From assembly GCA_921293015.1 (NCBI GenBank), contig OV121082.1, positions 48,876,971 to 48,940,970 on the forward strand: DNA of 64,000 nucleotides. Reading direction: 5' to 3'. Below the pieces are notes generated by a model that saw only the letters and a list, made by a program, of their open reading frames with translations, did no database searches and was not told where the DNA came from. The translations under genes were made by a program, and so were the position numbers. Numbering within the stretch: the first letter of the stretch is position 1; each line of letters opens with the position of its first letter. Below are positions 1 to 12,343 of the stretch, in pieces. This DNA is from Phorcus lineatus (Eukaryota; Mollusca; Gastropoda; Trochida; Trochidae).

Positions 1-209
1 GAAGGTAACTTGAATGTTGCCTGCAAAATGGGAGCTGCATGGGAAAAGGACTTATTTCAAATTTCTCCAACGTTCTTCATTATCACTACTTAAAAGTGTT
101 AAGAATTTCATAATATATCAAATGAAACTTAAACCGTTATTATCAAATATACAGTTAATCTACAATTCACATGAAACTAAATCAGAGCTAAAATCAGAAG
201 AAGATGTAC

Positions 210-3200
210 CTGGTCCACCTCCTTTACAATGTAAGCCAGAGCCTCCAGGTAGCTGGGCAGTGATACGATCCTCTCCTCCAGATCTTCCTGTTGTCTGCAG
301 GGGGATCACACACATTGACATTTCAAAGTCAAATTAGGAGGAATAACATTGAAAAACTAAATATTCTTCAAAACTATTAGAAATTTTGATAAGGTTTTAC
401 TTAAATTTGACGAGACGAGTTTCTTTGAGGTTTTGTCATACATTTGTATAATCAAAAACAATTTTTTAAATTTTTTTATTTATCAATTTTGCGTTTAAGA
501 AAAGATGGGATTTGGAATAATAACGTTCAAGTTTTGGAGTCATCACTGCTTCCAAGAGTATCTAAAAAACATCAGATGACTGAGAATTCTTCAAAGGCAT
601 TTAGAAGTTAGTGTAGTGATGTATACAAGGCAATGTTATGAATGATAACTTCATTATTTATTTCTCACGATATTTCTGGGCTACTTCTTGCCCTTTCATC
701 AGGTGGATAATGAACAAAATATGTTGGTACACTATATAAAGGTATACAGGAAGCCATTGACTCAATTAATTACGTAAAATAAAATAAGTGAGATCAAACA
801 TAACAAGTGTTTGCCACTAACATGGCAATGTCCCCCGCCGTTATTGCATGAAAAATGTATTACACAGTGGTTAACATGTCATGGTGACCTTGAAAATGAG
901 GTCAAGGTCACCAATGTCAACTGGCATCTGAGTCTTCCTCCCTTGAAGGCTGTCACCAAATATGAACACTCTAGGTTCTAAGCTTTACGAGATACCACGT
1001 TAACAATGTATTACACAGTGGTCAAAGTGTCGTGGTGACCTTGAAAATGAGGTAAAGGTCATCAAAGTCGACTGGCGTCTGAGTCTTCCGCTATTGAAGG
1101 CTGTCAACAAATACGAACACTCTAGGTGCACGTTAACAATGTATTAGAAATTGGTCAAAGTGTCGTGGTGACCTTGAAAATGACGTCATGGTCACCAATG
1201 TCGACTGGCTTCTGAGTCTTCCTCCATTGAAAGCTGTCACCAAATATGAACACTCTAGGTGCTAAGCTTCACGAGTTATTGCGTTAACAAGAATCCGGAC
1301 GGACGTAGTGTCGTGGTGACCTTGAAAATAACGTCAAGGTCACCAAAGTCGACTGGTGTCTGAGTCTTCCTCCATTGAAAGCTGTCACCAAATATGAACA
1401 CTCTAGATGCTAAGGTTCATGAGTTATAGCGTTAACAAGAATCCGGACGTACGTAGTGTCGTGGTGACCTTGAAAATGACGTCAAGGTCACCAAAGTCGA
1501 CTGGCATCTGAGTCTTCCTCCATTGGAAGCTGTCACCAAATATGAACACTTTAGGTGCTAAGCTTCATGAGTTATCGCGTTAACAAGAATCCGGACTTAC
1601 CTACGTACGTACGGACAGACACCGCTGAATTCATAGTCCCCCGTTCAGCGTTGCGGCGGGGGACAATTATACAAAGAATGGGTGGTAATACAAAACTGGC
1701 TGTTTACACAGTAGAGTGGATTGGGGAAAGAAGGCAAATCTTTCATCAACAACTAGACTAGAATAAGTGCAAATAGAGAACAGGAAATACACTGACAGTT
1801 TTTATTACGCTCATTGTGAAAATTAATCATAGTTATATTTTTATATATACATACATATATATAATGTGAACATGTCAAATTTGACTAGCAGTTTTATTTC
1901 TTTGCATTAATTCTCATATTTGAGAGAGTGTGCCATCCTAAAACAACCAAGTGTTTGCCATTAGCATGGCAATGTTCCCTGCCGCTAATCATGTAAAGGA
2001 AATAGATGCTTTTCAAATATATCATTTATGTAACACAGTTGGGGTGACTAAGGAAAACATCTGCCTTCAGCCATAAATAAAAGCAAGTTTCCTATGAGAA
2101 GTAGTTAAAACAAAATTTCAAAAGTGGAGTCATGAAGCATAAGATTAAACATTAACAAGAGTTTGAAATGCAAAGTTTTGTGGTGTCTTTCAAAAAAGGT
2201 CAGGGTCACTTTAATAGACTGGTGTCCCAATAATACCCTGAATGTATACTGCCAACAAATTTTGAGACGGTTGAAGAGATGTCAGGTTAACAAGAACTTC
2301 AAAAGCAGTCATAGACACCCAAACCCTCAAGAGACAAAAACAAAAGCACTTACCACTGCACTATCCATTGCATGTAGACATTTTTATTACAATACATCAT
2401 ATAGTGATGACAAAAGGAAAAGGAAACTGGAAAATGCTCACCCCAGAAACTGCTGTTCACACTTGCTGATCATCTCTGCAAACATGAACTGGACATCTGC
2501 AGGGGACAGAAAGGAGCGGCATGGCTGCAAAATGAAAAGTTTGTCTCTTCAACACTTTTTAACTGGCATGTTAATGACTTTGATAATAAGGCTATTGTAA
2601 CAAGGCTACATAAGGAGACGATCATCATTTAGATATTTAAACATTGCTGAGCAGTTAGTGAATTATTATGCGATGGAGGAAAGGAGTTATTGGCTGATTA
2701 AGGTAAGCCTCCTGGTCACTAGTATGACTTGAAACCATCAGTCTAAGGGACGACTTATTTTTCTTAGCTAATATTCGGTCGGTTCTCTAACTGATAAATT
2801 TTACAATATGACAAAGGAAAGAGAAAAGTATATACTGCTGCAAGAAGACCATAGCCTCTGATGGCAAGGGACACTTCTTTTGATGTGGAGCTGTTGTCAT
2901 TCATGATATCTCGGAACTGTTTGATGAAAAACTGAAAAAGAAATGTGTAACATTCTTACTGAAATGGTCAAGTGAATCATTGATAATTGCACATAGCCTT
3001 CATAATGAAGAGAGAATTAATCCTTAAAATAATTTCTTAGAAAAGAGTCATTTTTTTATAATCATGCTAAAAGGAGACAAGAGGCTCAATAAACTTCACT
3101 ATGATGAGATGCATACCTTAAAAACGGCCCCTTCCTTCTTCCCCTCTTGAGCTCTGACTACCAACATATCTGCAACCTATAAATGAAAAGGAGACAAATA

Positions 3201-6200
3201 TCAATATATTTACATTCTAAATCTACTTGGAAATGTATACATCTAAATGAGGCTATTAATTGTACTCTACAAATATTATTTTCAGATAAGACTAAGAATG
3301 ATCAATGGCCATGTTCAACTTGCTTTTGAATCATCATAAACAACTAATCAATAACAACATGAGATACAAACACTTGCAATTGTCACATGGATAATTGGTT
3401 GAGAACATCAGTGTAGCAAATCAAAGGCAACAAGGTATAATAGATGTAAGAATGACCTCACAGCTTACTTGAGTATATGGAAATGTTGCTCTAGGTTTCA
3501 GAACTGTTGAAATATTTGTAAGTCAGGAAAGAGGTTGCCGTATATTTTCGGCCATAAATGAATTCTCCCCTACCTGTTTGAGGAAGCCCTCCATAGCCAC
3601 CATGCCCAGATGAGCCAGTTCTCGGTTGTGGTGCTTGTTCCAGCTGTGAAACTTCTCGTACATACCCTACAGGCAAAAATAAACTGAGTTCATTTCATCA
3701 AATTAAACAAAATAGTCTCTACAGCAAAATGTTTGGCTACAGAAAATATTACACTTTCACAAATATTAAATATTTGATAACAGATTTAAAAGTGATATCT
3801 GCCCTTGACATGCAAAGCATAGGATTTGGATTGGCCTCCAGGCAGGGTGGTCATATATGCAAAATCATAATTTTGGTGGATTTTTTTTAATATTTATTCA
3901 AAATATAGTTAAAATTTGTAATGATTAAGAAATTGTGGATCTATATGCTAATACACATCCAAAAGATGATCCTTAAGAAAATAGAATAAATTGTCATTTG
4001 GCTGATCAACCAAAATATTTATTTACAGGCAGTTTAGGAAATACCTTCTTCAGTGCAAGTGAGATGATGAAAATAAATTAAATTGTGATGTATTATTGCA
4101 GTCTTTGATTGGACTTTGTCCAGCTCTTACCTGATAATCATCAGTGATGTACTGGTCAAACTGACCACAATGTTTGCCAAACAGTCGCAGTCCTCCCCGT
4201 GGCACGTCATATCGAGAATAGTTCACTTTTGGATCAATTGCCATTCTTGCATACTTGAATATTGCATAGCTGTGTTTGGAACCTACAACAGTTATTGGTA
4301 ACTTGTCAATGAAAAAGATGAAAATATCTATCTAAAAGCGATCACTTTGTAAAATTAATTATATCAATCTAACATAACTGGTGTAACTTAAGAGAAGATC
4401 ACCAAAAAAATTAATGAAATGGGACCAAGTTCTATTGTTTAAAAAAAAAAACACACACACAAAAGTCAACCCCCCTTTGAAACCCCCCTCCCCACATATT
4501 TTGAATAAAATTCTTGGCTTTTAAATATGGAAAACAAAGGGACACTTTGTTTCATTTGCTAAAATTCTTGAATAATCTATGATGAACAGAGAAGACCAGA
4601 ATTGATATTCAAACTTTTCTAGATATATTTAACAAAATTGAAAAGCTTATAGATTTAATGGGGCCCCTTTTTTAAACGAGTTTTCTGGACAAATTGACTT
4701 AATAAAGTGAATAGGTTATCCATGATAATGAAACATGAAATGTTCCCTTCCAGGATTTATTATTTTTTAGAAATTGTATTGGGTAAAAAAGTGACTTACC
4801 CTCGCCTGCAGACTGTGTGAAGTTGACAAGATATGCTGTGAGTCCCTCCAAACATCCAGCTATGACTGGCAGCTCAGGCTTTCGGGTTTTAGCTTCCATC
4901 TGTAACAAGAGCGGCAGTTAAAAGATTATGATAAAGAAACTATATAATCAGCTAATAACATGAAGCTAAATCAAGTTACACCAAAATCATCTATACCCCA
5001 TTATAACTATTCCTATAAGGCGTCAATGCTTTTATTTCCATTATTACTTGGAAAATTGAATTTAAAAAATCCTAAAAATAATAAATTTGACTAAAATCAT
5101 TCTCAAGACATCCTGCTCCATCAGTGTATTTAAATCTGCAGAGTTCCTTCTAGTACCCTGATTTCATTCAATAAAATACATTGCCATAAATTCATACAAG
5201 ATTTAGCTCAGTTCATCACCCGGTAAACCGACGTTTGATTCTCGGTAGCATCATACCAAGAGACGTTAAAAGGTGGAACTTGTTGCTACTTGGCACTCAG
5301 GATTATAATGATAGAACAATGCTGTACTACTCGGGCTGCGGAGGCTAGGTGTCAAGGGCACAAATCAAATTTCCAAAATGAACATGTATTGAGGATTATA
5401 AAGAGTTAGTATTATTATCACTGTTATTATTATCATGATAAAAGAAACACAACCCTGAGTTATTGTGGATGTACTTACCTCTGCTTTTAGAGCATTCACA
5501 TAGAGACCGACAAGTCTCTCTGAATAGGCAGCCATCAGCTCGGGGTACACTTCGGATATCACTCCTAGTAACTGGTATACATTAGCTTTCACTAGAAATA
5601 TAAAAGAAACTAATAAGTTAACTATACACAAACTTTAACCATAAGTGCATTCGCTCAAGTAAACAATTCCTACACTAACCTCCAACCTTATACGAGCACT
5701 TCTCGGACATCTGGCAGATTCCCTAGTGGTAAATACTTGCAACACAATCTATCTGCAAGATAGCCCAATAAAGCACTTTTTGCATTGAAAATGTGCTTGC
5801 TGTCACCGAGGCCAATGCTCTGAATCTGCCACCATTGCTCAGTTCAATAAATTCCAGTCTTCCTAAAGCAAATGAAATGACTGAGGATTTATGAATGATT
5901 ACTCTTGCTAAATTGTCGCTAAATGCACAACTAAGATTGATTATCATTATCATAATCAGAGTTTTCCCTTTAGGACCCGAAGTGCTCATGGAAAAGAAGG
6001 TAGTGTAAGATTTTAAAAATTAAGCTAACTCTGTGGGATTATCCAGATTCAAATATCAATTCATGTACACAAAAAAACCAAGTAGAACAAGTATTATTGT
6101 TGACAAGTCTTCATTCAAGCACTGACAAGCAGTATAATGGCTTAGCGTGTCTCTAGCATGCTTAAAAACTTGATTACAATACAAGAATCAGTGCAAAACA

Positions 6201-9200
6201 ATGCTCTTTTAGAATATGAAGATATTGATCATCAAGAGTAATATCTTGGGAATTTGGTTTGTGTGGAGGGGAAAACACTTGAATACTAATTTTACAACCT
6301 AATGAAGAAAATAGAGCCATGGGCTCTGTAGCTCATCAGACTTTTGATAGAAATAGGTGTTTGGGTTTAGACCATGGGCTCATGGGCAGTGTAGGAAAGA
6401 TAGCCTGTCCCAACGTCTGACCCAACGTCTGAGTTATTCACGATCAAATAAAAAAGACCCATTGCCCATTTGGGGTCAAGGGGTCACCGAACCTACAATT
6501 CAGAATCCCCATTGTCCAAGGAGTCTACACACAACTATTAAGCTATCAAGACCTTTTGGAACTGGAGAAGAAGATGAAAGTAGGATTTTAAGGTTTTGAC
6601 CCCTGTGACCCCATTTGGGGTCAAGGGGTCACCGAACCTACAATTCAGAATCCCCATTGTCCAAGGAGTCTACACACAACTATTAAGCTATCAAGACCTT
6701 TTGGAACTGGAGAAGAACATGAAATGGGATTTTAAGGTTTTGACCCCTGTGACCCCATTTGGGGTCAAGTGGTCACCAAACCTACAATTTAGAATCCCCG
6801 TTGGCCAAGGAGTCTACACACACCTTTTCAGCTCTCTAGACCTTTTGGAACTAGGGAAAAAGATGAAATTAGGTTCTATAGGTTTTGACCCCTGTGACCC
6901 CATTTGGGGTCATGGGGTCACCAAACCTACAATTTAGAATCCCCGTTGGCCAAGGAGTCTACACACACCTTTTCAGCTCTCTAGACCTTTTGGAACTAGG
7001 GAAAAAGATGAAATTAGGTTTTATAGGTTTTGACCCCTGTGACCCCATTTGGGGTCATGGGGTCACCAAACCTACAATTTAGAATTTGGCCAAGGAGTCT
7101 ACACACACCTTTTCAGCTCTCTAGACCTTTTGGAACTGGAGAAGAAGATGAAAATAGGTTTTTCAGGTTTTGACCCCTGTGACCCCATTTGGGGTCACCA
7201 AACCTACAATTTAGAATCTCCAGTGCCCAAGGAGTCTACACACAACTATTCAGCTCTCTGGACCTTTTGGAACTGGAGAAGAAGATGAAAATAGGTTTTT
7301 CATGTTTTGACCCCTGTGACCCCATTTGGGGTCATGGGGTCACAAAATCTACAATTTAGAATCTCCAGTGCCCAAGGAGTCTACACACAACTTTTCAGCT
7401 CTCTGGACCTTTTGGAACTGGAGAAGATGATTAAAATAGATTTTTAAGGTTTTGACCCTTGTGACCCTATTTGGGGTCATGGGGTCACGAAATCTACAAT
7501 TTAGAATCCCCATTTGCCAAGGAGTATGCACATAAAATTTCAGCTCTCTAGAGTCATTGGTTCTGGAGAAGAAGTCGAAAAAGTGAAAAGTTTACGGATG
7601 GACGGATGGACAGACGGACGGATGCCGGACGCCTTGCCATGCCATAAGCCCATCGGGTCTTTCAGACCTGATGAGCTAATAAAAAAATCTGCTGAAAGTC
7701 ACAAACTTTCAAATATTTCTTATAAGACTGATCTGCAATGCCTTGGTGGCATGTCTCAGTAAGACTTTCAATAGTTGTAACATTGATTAATGGCTTTGAT
7801 TATCAATCTCTATGTTTTGAAAAAGACATGTTTCTCTGTCAAATCTCAAGCATTCAAAATATTACCCTCAGTGATATGTATCAATTATGTATCAATTAAA
7901 TTATGTCATAACAGAAATGTTCCTCCAAATTTGTTGACACAAAAATCCCCTTTATAACCTTATCTTTAGAGAGCATTTAATGACAACTGATACCTGTAGC
8001 CTGTAGTTTTGAGGAACTCTTGGTGAGTTCCATGAAGAGCTTCTCGATGAGTTTGCTGATCTTGAGCTGTTCTCCGAGTGATGATCCAACACTCACCTCC
8101 AGAAGCTGAGAACACACAGACAAGACTTATCATCTTTAAATCATTAATACTATATTTCCTCTGTGGCCTCATCAAACAGATGGATGGAAATGCAGCTGCG
8201 CCATGCCATGCCCAAAACATGTATGCAGATAAAACACTTTTAGTTAAGAAGAAAATTTCATAGCTTCTGAAACTTTTAATGCCAGGTCTCTTATAAGGAT
8301 CCAAGGCTGTATTGACAGCAGGTCTAAGATTCTGCCTAAGTGCTTTTTTGAGAAATGAAATTATTTTAAGTATCTGGTCAAGTTTGGCTGGTTTGAATTC
8401 TTGGAGAACATTAACAAATGTCTACTAAATATCAAATGTTAGTTGGTATGACCATGGTCTGAATTTAGTCCAACAAATAACAGACTTTGAACAGGTAACC
8501 TGGTAAGATTGTATTTAAAATTTTGTCCTAAGCTGTACAACAGTGATAGCTAACCACTCGCCATAGCTCGAGTGATATTTATAGAAACAATCAGTGGCCA
8601 GGTAGCCAATGCATCACATACCTTGATTATCACTGGAATTGCTGCATTTTTCACCTTGGCAAACCTGTCTCTGGTAAAGAGGGAAAAGCTGATTTCCTGG
8701 AAATTAAGGAGACAGCTTCACACATCAACAGTATTGTAACTATTCAACTAGCCTGTAATACACAAGGAAATGTCTTACAGATATCAAGAAGAAAATCTAA
8801 AATGTATGAACTTCCAAAAAAAAGAAAGATATGAAGTTACTTACCTTTATGTCTACGGCATACACAAGGATCTTCTTGCCAACTTTGGAGGTGAATCCAG
8901 CAAGGAGATCCAAGAGACTTGCCTTGCATCCTTGGTACTGTGAAATGTATCCATTAGCAGAAACACTTACATGGGTGACTTCATAAAAGCAAAAACAAAG
9001 TCAAGAAGATATAACCTTGTGAGAACAAATCAGGCCACTAGTTAAAGGGAGACAAGGAAGGGACTCTAGCCCATCTGGAAGTGGTAGCTAATAAAGAAGA
9101 CCTGTGTATCCTGGCCTTAGTGGCGAGACGATATATCCCGATTTTAGTTCTATTAGGCAAGACGATATATCATGGAATTATTGCCAAGGAACCTGCGAGA

Positions 9201-12200
9201 CGATTATCATCACGATACAGTGTTTGCGATACAATACGTATCCCGATTCTCTACAGTTTATAAAAGAACTATAGATAGGACATAGAACAGTAATGTTAAT
9301 CCTTAGATACCAAACTGTCATAGATATTACATGAAGGGAAGTCACAAAATTAGAGAGACTGTGAAATTACATATAAAATATCAGAAAGATCATATAATTT
9401 GTCTTTCTGTTTCTGTTCTAATCACTGTTATCTCTGAAATAGAAGAAAATCCTTTTTAGCTTTTATAGTTATTTGTTTGAAACAAATTATGTTAACAGTA
9501 TTGGGATATATTGTCTCTTATGGTGATACATCGATGTAAATATCCTGATATATTGTCTAAACATGTTTTGTATCGATGCACTCATATCACGTAGTAGACG
9601 ATGCAAACATCGATACTATTAATGAATCGTTACACCACTATAATATAGCCATATAATTTAGACAGCAAATATATCTATATGAGCATTCTGCTACTAAATT
9701 ATTATCAGCCATTTGGACCAACAGCAATTACATTTCATACGCCATGTTTGTTTCTGACAAGCCATGGGCTAAAAGACTAGCAGTAACTTTTGTATTTTCA
9801 AACATACAAAATATATTTCATGAGTACAATGATATTAGTTTATGACTTTGATGTTTCAAATCAAAAACATTAGAAAGTGTTCAGCATGTACATAATTTTT
9901 ACTTGTGAGTAACTAGCAAGATCTGATATAGTTTTACCTCATCCGCTGTGACAATTTTTTGCAGGAATCTGACGATGCCAATTTCTTTATCAAATAAAGC
10001 TGAACAGCAAAAATCTGGAATAAAAGTTAAACATATTACATTGTTGAAATTTAAAAAAACTTTAAAAATAATGACAATACTACCTGTTTATAAGAAACAC
10101 TTGAGACATGAATGTTATCATAGCGGAAAAGTTTTAATGATGTGAATAAAATGCAATATTGTTTTATGTTTTCTATTTTCAATGATTTTTATACTTTAGC
10201 TTGAATAATATTGTAAAACTATTTCATTCATTTAAAGCCACCACAATTGTAATTCAAAGAAACATTCAACTGCCTTTCAGCAAGATGAGCTCCTACCTAA
10301 AGAAACTTAAACAGAGTGTCTTCTCATATCAAATATATCAACATGAGTCAATTTTTACTTCAATCAACGAGTGTTGATATAATTTATATCAGAAGACATG
10401 AGGGTGAGATTTTTTATCATCCAAAATCATTATTCAGTTTTCAGAAACAGCAGGAATCTCTGACCTTTAAGTGCAATTAGTCATCTAGAATAGTGAGGTC
10501 ATAGAATTGTTCATCATCATTATAACATCAAGGCATTTTCACATCATTTAAATTGTGCAAGTGCAAGAGTTAAAATAACATAGTATTAAGATATTAATTG
10601 TTAACTTAAAGGAAATATGTTATATTTGTAATAAACATGTAATAACTTGATATTTCATTTATCAGTATCCTCATGTGCATGAAGTTTGTGAACCTCAACA
10701 TCATGTTAGAATTTCTCCCCAATAAATGGATATCATTCACATATACAATTTAAAAACAAAGTTACAATATTTATTTATTTAACAAGATCAGTTTGATACT
10801 TGACATGCATTGTGGAATTTCTGATCAAGGAGAAAAAGTGTTGTAAAGAATGGAGAAGAGTGGCAATGTACCATATGTTTGTGGGCTTGGTTTTGATTCT
10901 GTTTTCTGCAGGACTATAATCAAATTCGATCAGTCAAATACAATTAACTGTTGAATCCACATAAAATTCTTAAAGAATTGAAGGCATATTTCTAAAAAAT
11001 AATTGTGATTTTTTATTCAAGAGATCAGAAGTATTTATGTGTTCACTATATTATAAAATGCTCTTTCTTTGAATTATTTTATTTAAACAAGTTTCAAACA
11101 TTTCTTGACTGATGTTACAGGAGGATTAGTTTTGTAATAAATAGTGTTTGATTTTTGGTACACTGACAGATGACCTTTATAGCCAAGTATATGATAGAAA
11201 GTTTTAATTTCACACATTTTCCAGTTTATGTAATCTAATTTTCGGTTAATATGTGATGACTGCACACTAAAGGTTTAGAGTTCAAAGCCTATTTTATTTG
11301 TAGCAGCTTCCCAAAGATTTACAGGAAGGATTTTGCCTTTGAAGTCAATAAAACATTGCTCCTGATAAATAAGGCTTGGGGTACTAGACATCCATATGGA
11401 TTAGGCCTACACCATTTCAAGAATATATATGTACGTAGGTCCCTATTATCGTGGGACTTATCATTATACATGTACCTACTCATAAAAATGAATACAATTT
11501 ACACAGTGTTGATTTTTTTAGGTAACAGCACAATTATCCTTAAAAAAATATGTGAAAAATAAATTCTATCAAGGGAGTATCTAAAACCTATCTTTATCAT
11601 GAAACAAGAATTTTTTTTAAAATTCTAAACCTTTTGATATTCTCTTTATATTTTGCGTAAAAGTTAATTTTTGGATTTGGTTCTTATTTTTGTAGTAAAT
11701 TGAATGTTACATTCAATACATTTAGAAACCTTCAATGCATTTTCCATGTAAACAAGTCTCATCATTTACTATCCAACCGTTCATAAACAAAAATACAAGC
11801 AATGCAGGCCATATTTTATAAAGAAACAATACTTTTTCAATTAAGGCACATACAGTTATAGTTAAAGAGTGTGTGGTTATCATGATATCGAAACAAAAAG
11901 GATTTTTTTTTTCACCTGTTATCTTTCAGATAGAGAATTCATTTGTTTACATGGATTTGTGTCAGTCTAATAGTCAAACCTTCCAATTATCATGATGAAC
12001 TTGATATTACTGTACCTGATGAATAACATGACATTGATGTTTATGCTGTCATAATTCTTTCTTTTTTTTGACTGTCAAGACAAAATATCATTGCAATTTC
12101 CTTGTTTGTAGTTATCGATCGAAAACCGGACAATCTACAGTAGCAAAGCCGGCAGAATAACAAACAATCATTGCTTACACAGGTGACATGCAACCTACCA

Positions 12201-12343
12201 ACATCTTTTTCGGTCAATTCGTTGAGACAGATCTGTTGAATGTCAGACACGACCGTGTCAATTTGTTCCCTGGACCCACCACTGCTATTTTCATGTAAAG
12301 CGTGCAACGAGCGGAGGCTATCCTCCAACAAACTCACAGCCAT
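210..12343 (-). CDS. PRKDC: DNA-dependent protein kinase catalytic subunit, N-terminal part (12 exons, continues past left edge)
   Basis: DNA-PKcs is the giant PI3K-like kinase recruited by Ku to DNA double-strand breaks for non-homologous end joining. Exons, 5' to 3' on the minus strand: 12343-12199, 10014-9938, 8937-8845, 8696-8622, 8105-7994, 5591-5479, 4899-4800, 4282-4131, 3666-3574, 3176-3117, 2931-2836, 2524-2442, 294-210 (the last two joined in phase). All junctions are AG/GT and in phase, giving about 428 residues. Only the N-terminal HEAT-repeat region is present; the kinase domain would lie beyond the left edge. Family-diagnostic stretches as I recall human DNA-PKcs: VYQLLGVISEVYPE, PELPVIAGCLEGL, YDVPRGGLRLF, GYGLLAAPC and VSLPSYLEALA. 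I chose the ATG at 12343 because it has a strong context (AAATGG); an in-frame ATG at 12400 would add 19 residues but has a weak context. Introns carry repeats at 803-1665, 5195-5365, 6312-7680 and 9118-9640. Identity is firm by family resemblance; exon 1 is the least certain part. Confidence 0.92.
803..1665 (+). mobile_element. pearl-like composite element A in PRKDC intron
   Basis: The left end carries a TCCCCCGCC block near 831-839. It is followed by about five head-to-tail units of roughly 130-150 bp, each holding GGTGACCTTGAAAAT and TGAGTCTTCC. After these come a decayed ACGG-type stretch (about 1600-1620) and a subterminal hairpin at 1636-1664 with GTCCCCC and GGGGGAC arms. This order (fixed end, tandem core, ACGG microsatellite, hairpin) is what I recall for bivalve pearl elements, later grouped with non-autonomous Helitrons. 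No transposase is encoded. Family assignment is from memory; the repeats and hairpin are visible directly. Confidence 0.65.
1946..2310 (+). mobile_element. degenerate second copy of element A
   Basis: Positions about 1950-1992 repeat the left end of element A (AGTGTTTGCCATTAGCATGG, then a TTCCCTGCCGC block). Around 2180-2305 there is one badly decayed core unit (GGTCAGGGTCAC, then GTTAACAAGAACTTC). No right-hand hairpin is seen, so the copy looks truncated. It lies just downstream of the PRKDC exon at 2524-2442. Confidence 0.45.
5195..5365 (+). mobile_element. tRNA-derived SINE in PRKDC intron
   Basis: A tRNA-like head spans about 5201-5256. It has a box A-like TTAGCTCAGTTCATCA and a box B-like GTTTGATTCTC with usual spacing, followed by a body with GACGTTAAAAGGTGG and CTACTTGGCACTCAGGAT. 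The body resembles SINE bodies I remember from bivalve genomes, which is inference from memory. It does not fold as an intact tRNA gene and lies inside the intron between exons 5591-5479 and 4899-4800. Confidence 0.5.
6312..7680 (+). mobile_element. pearl-like composite element B with eight ~145-bp tandem units
   Basis: About eight direct units start with a CATTTGGGGTCA core near 6463, 6612, 6756, 6901, 7046, 7182, 7322 and 7469. Each also contains AAGGAGTCTACACACA and CCTTTTGGAACTGGAGAAG. The left end has the palindrome GAGCCATGGGCTC (6314-6326) followed by TAGCTCATCAG. The right end has a CGGACGG-type simple repeat (about 7597-7632), a GGTCT-TTC-AGACC hairpin and TGATGAGCTA, which is inverted relative to the left end. 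Long open frames across the array in both directions come from the repeat length and are not genes. Confidence 0.75.
9118..9640. mobile_element. hAT-like MITE in PRKDC intron
   Basis: The two ends match in inverted orientation: the left end reads TAGTGGCGAGACGAT, and the right end read on the minus strand is TAGTGGTGTAACGATTCAT. The interior is rich in CGATACGATATATC-like motifs on both strands. This TGGTGTAACGAT-type end with CGATA repeats is typical of non-autonomous hAT elements in many animals. I could not find a convincing 8-bp target duplication and there is no transposase frame. Confidence 0.5.

Noticed and set aside
3491-3676. Minus-strand frame starting MPVGYVREVSQ
   Set aside because: It overlaps a real PRKDC exon (3666-3574) but in the wrong frame; the correct frame gives MYEKFHSWNKHHNREL and joins in phase to both neighbours.
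6357-7531. Several overlapping open frames of 60-113 codons on both strands
   Set aside because: They run through element B; their peptides repeat with the DNA unit (TPVTPFGVKGSPNLQF pattern) and have no family resemblance or splice context.
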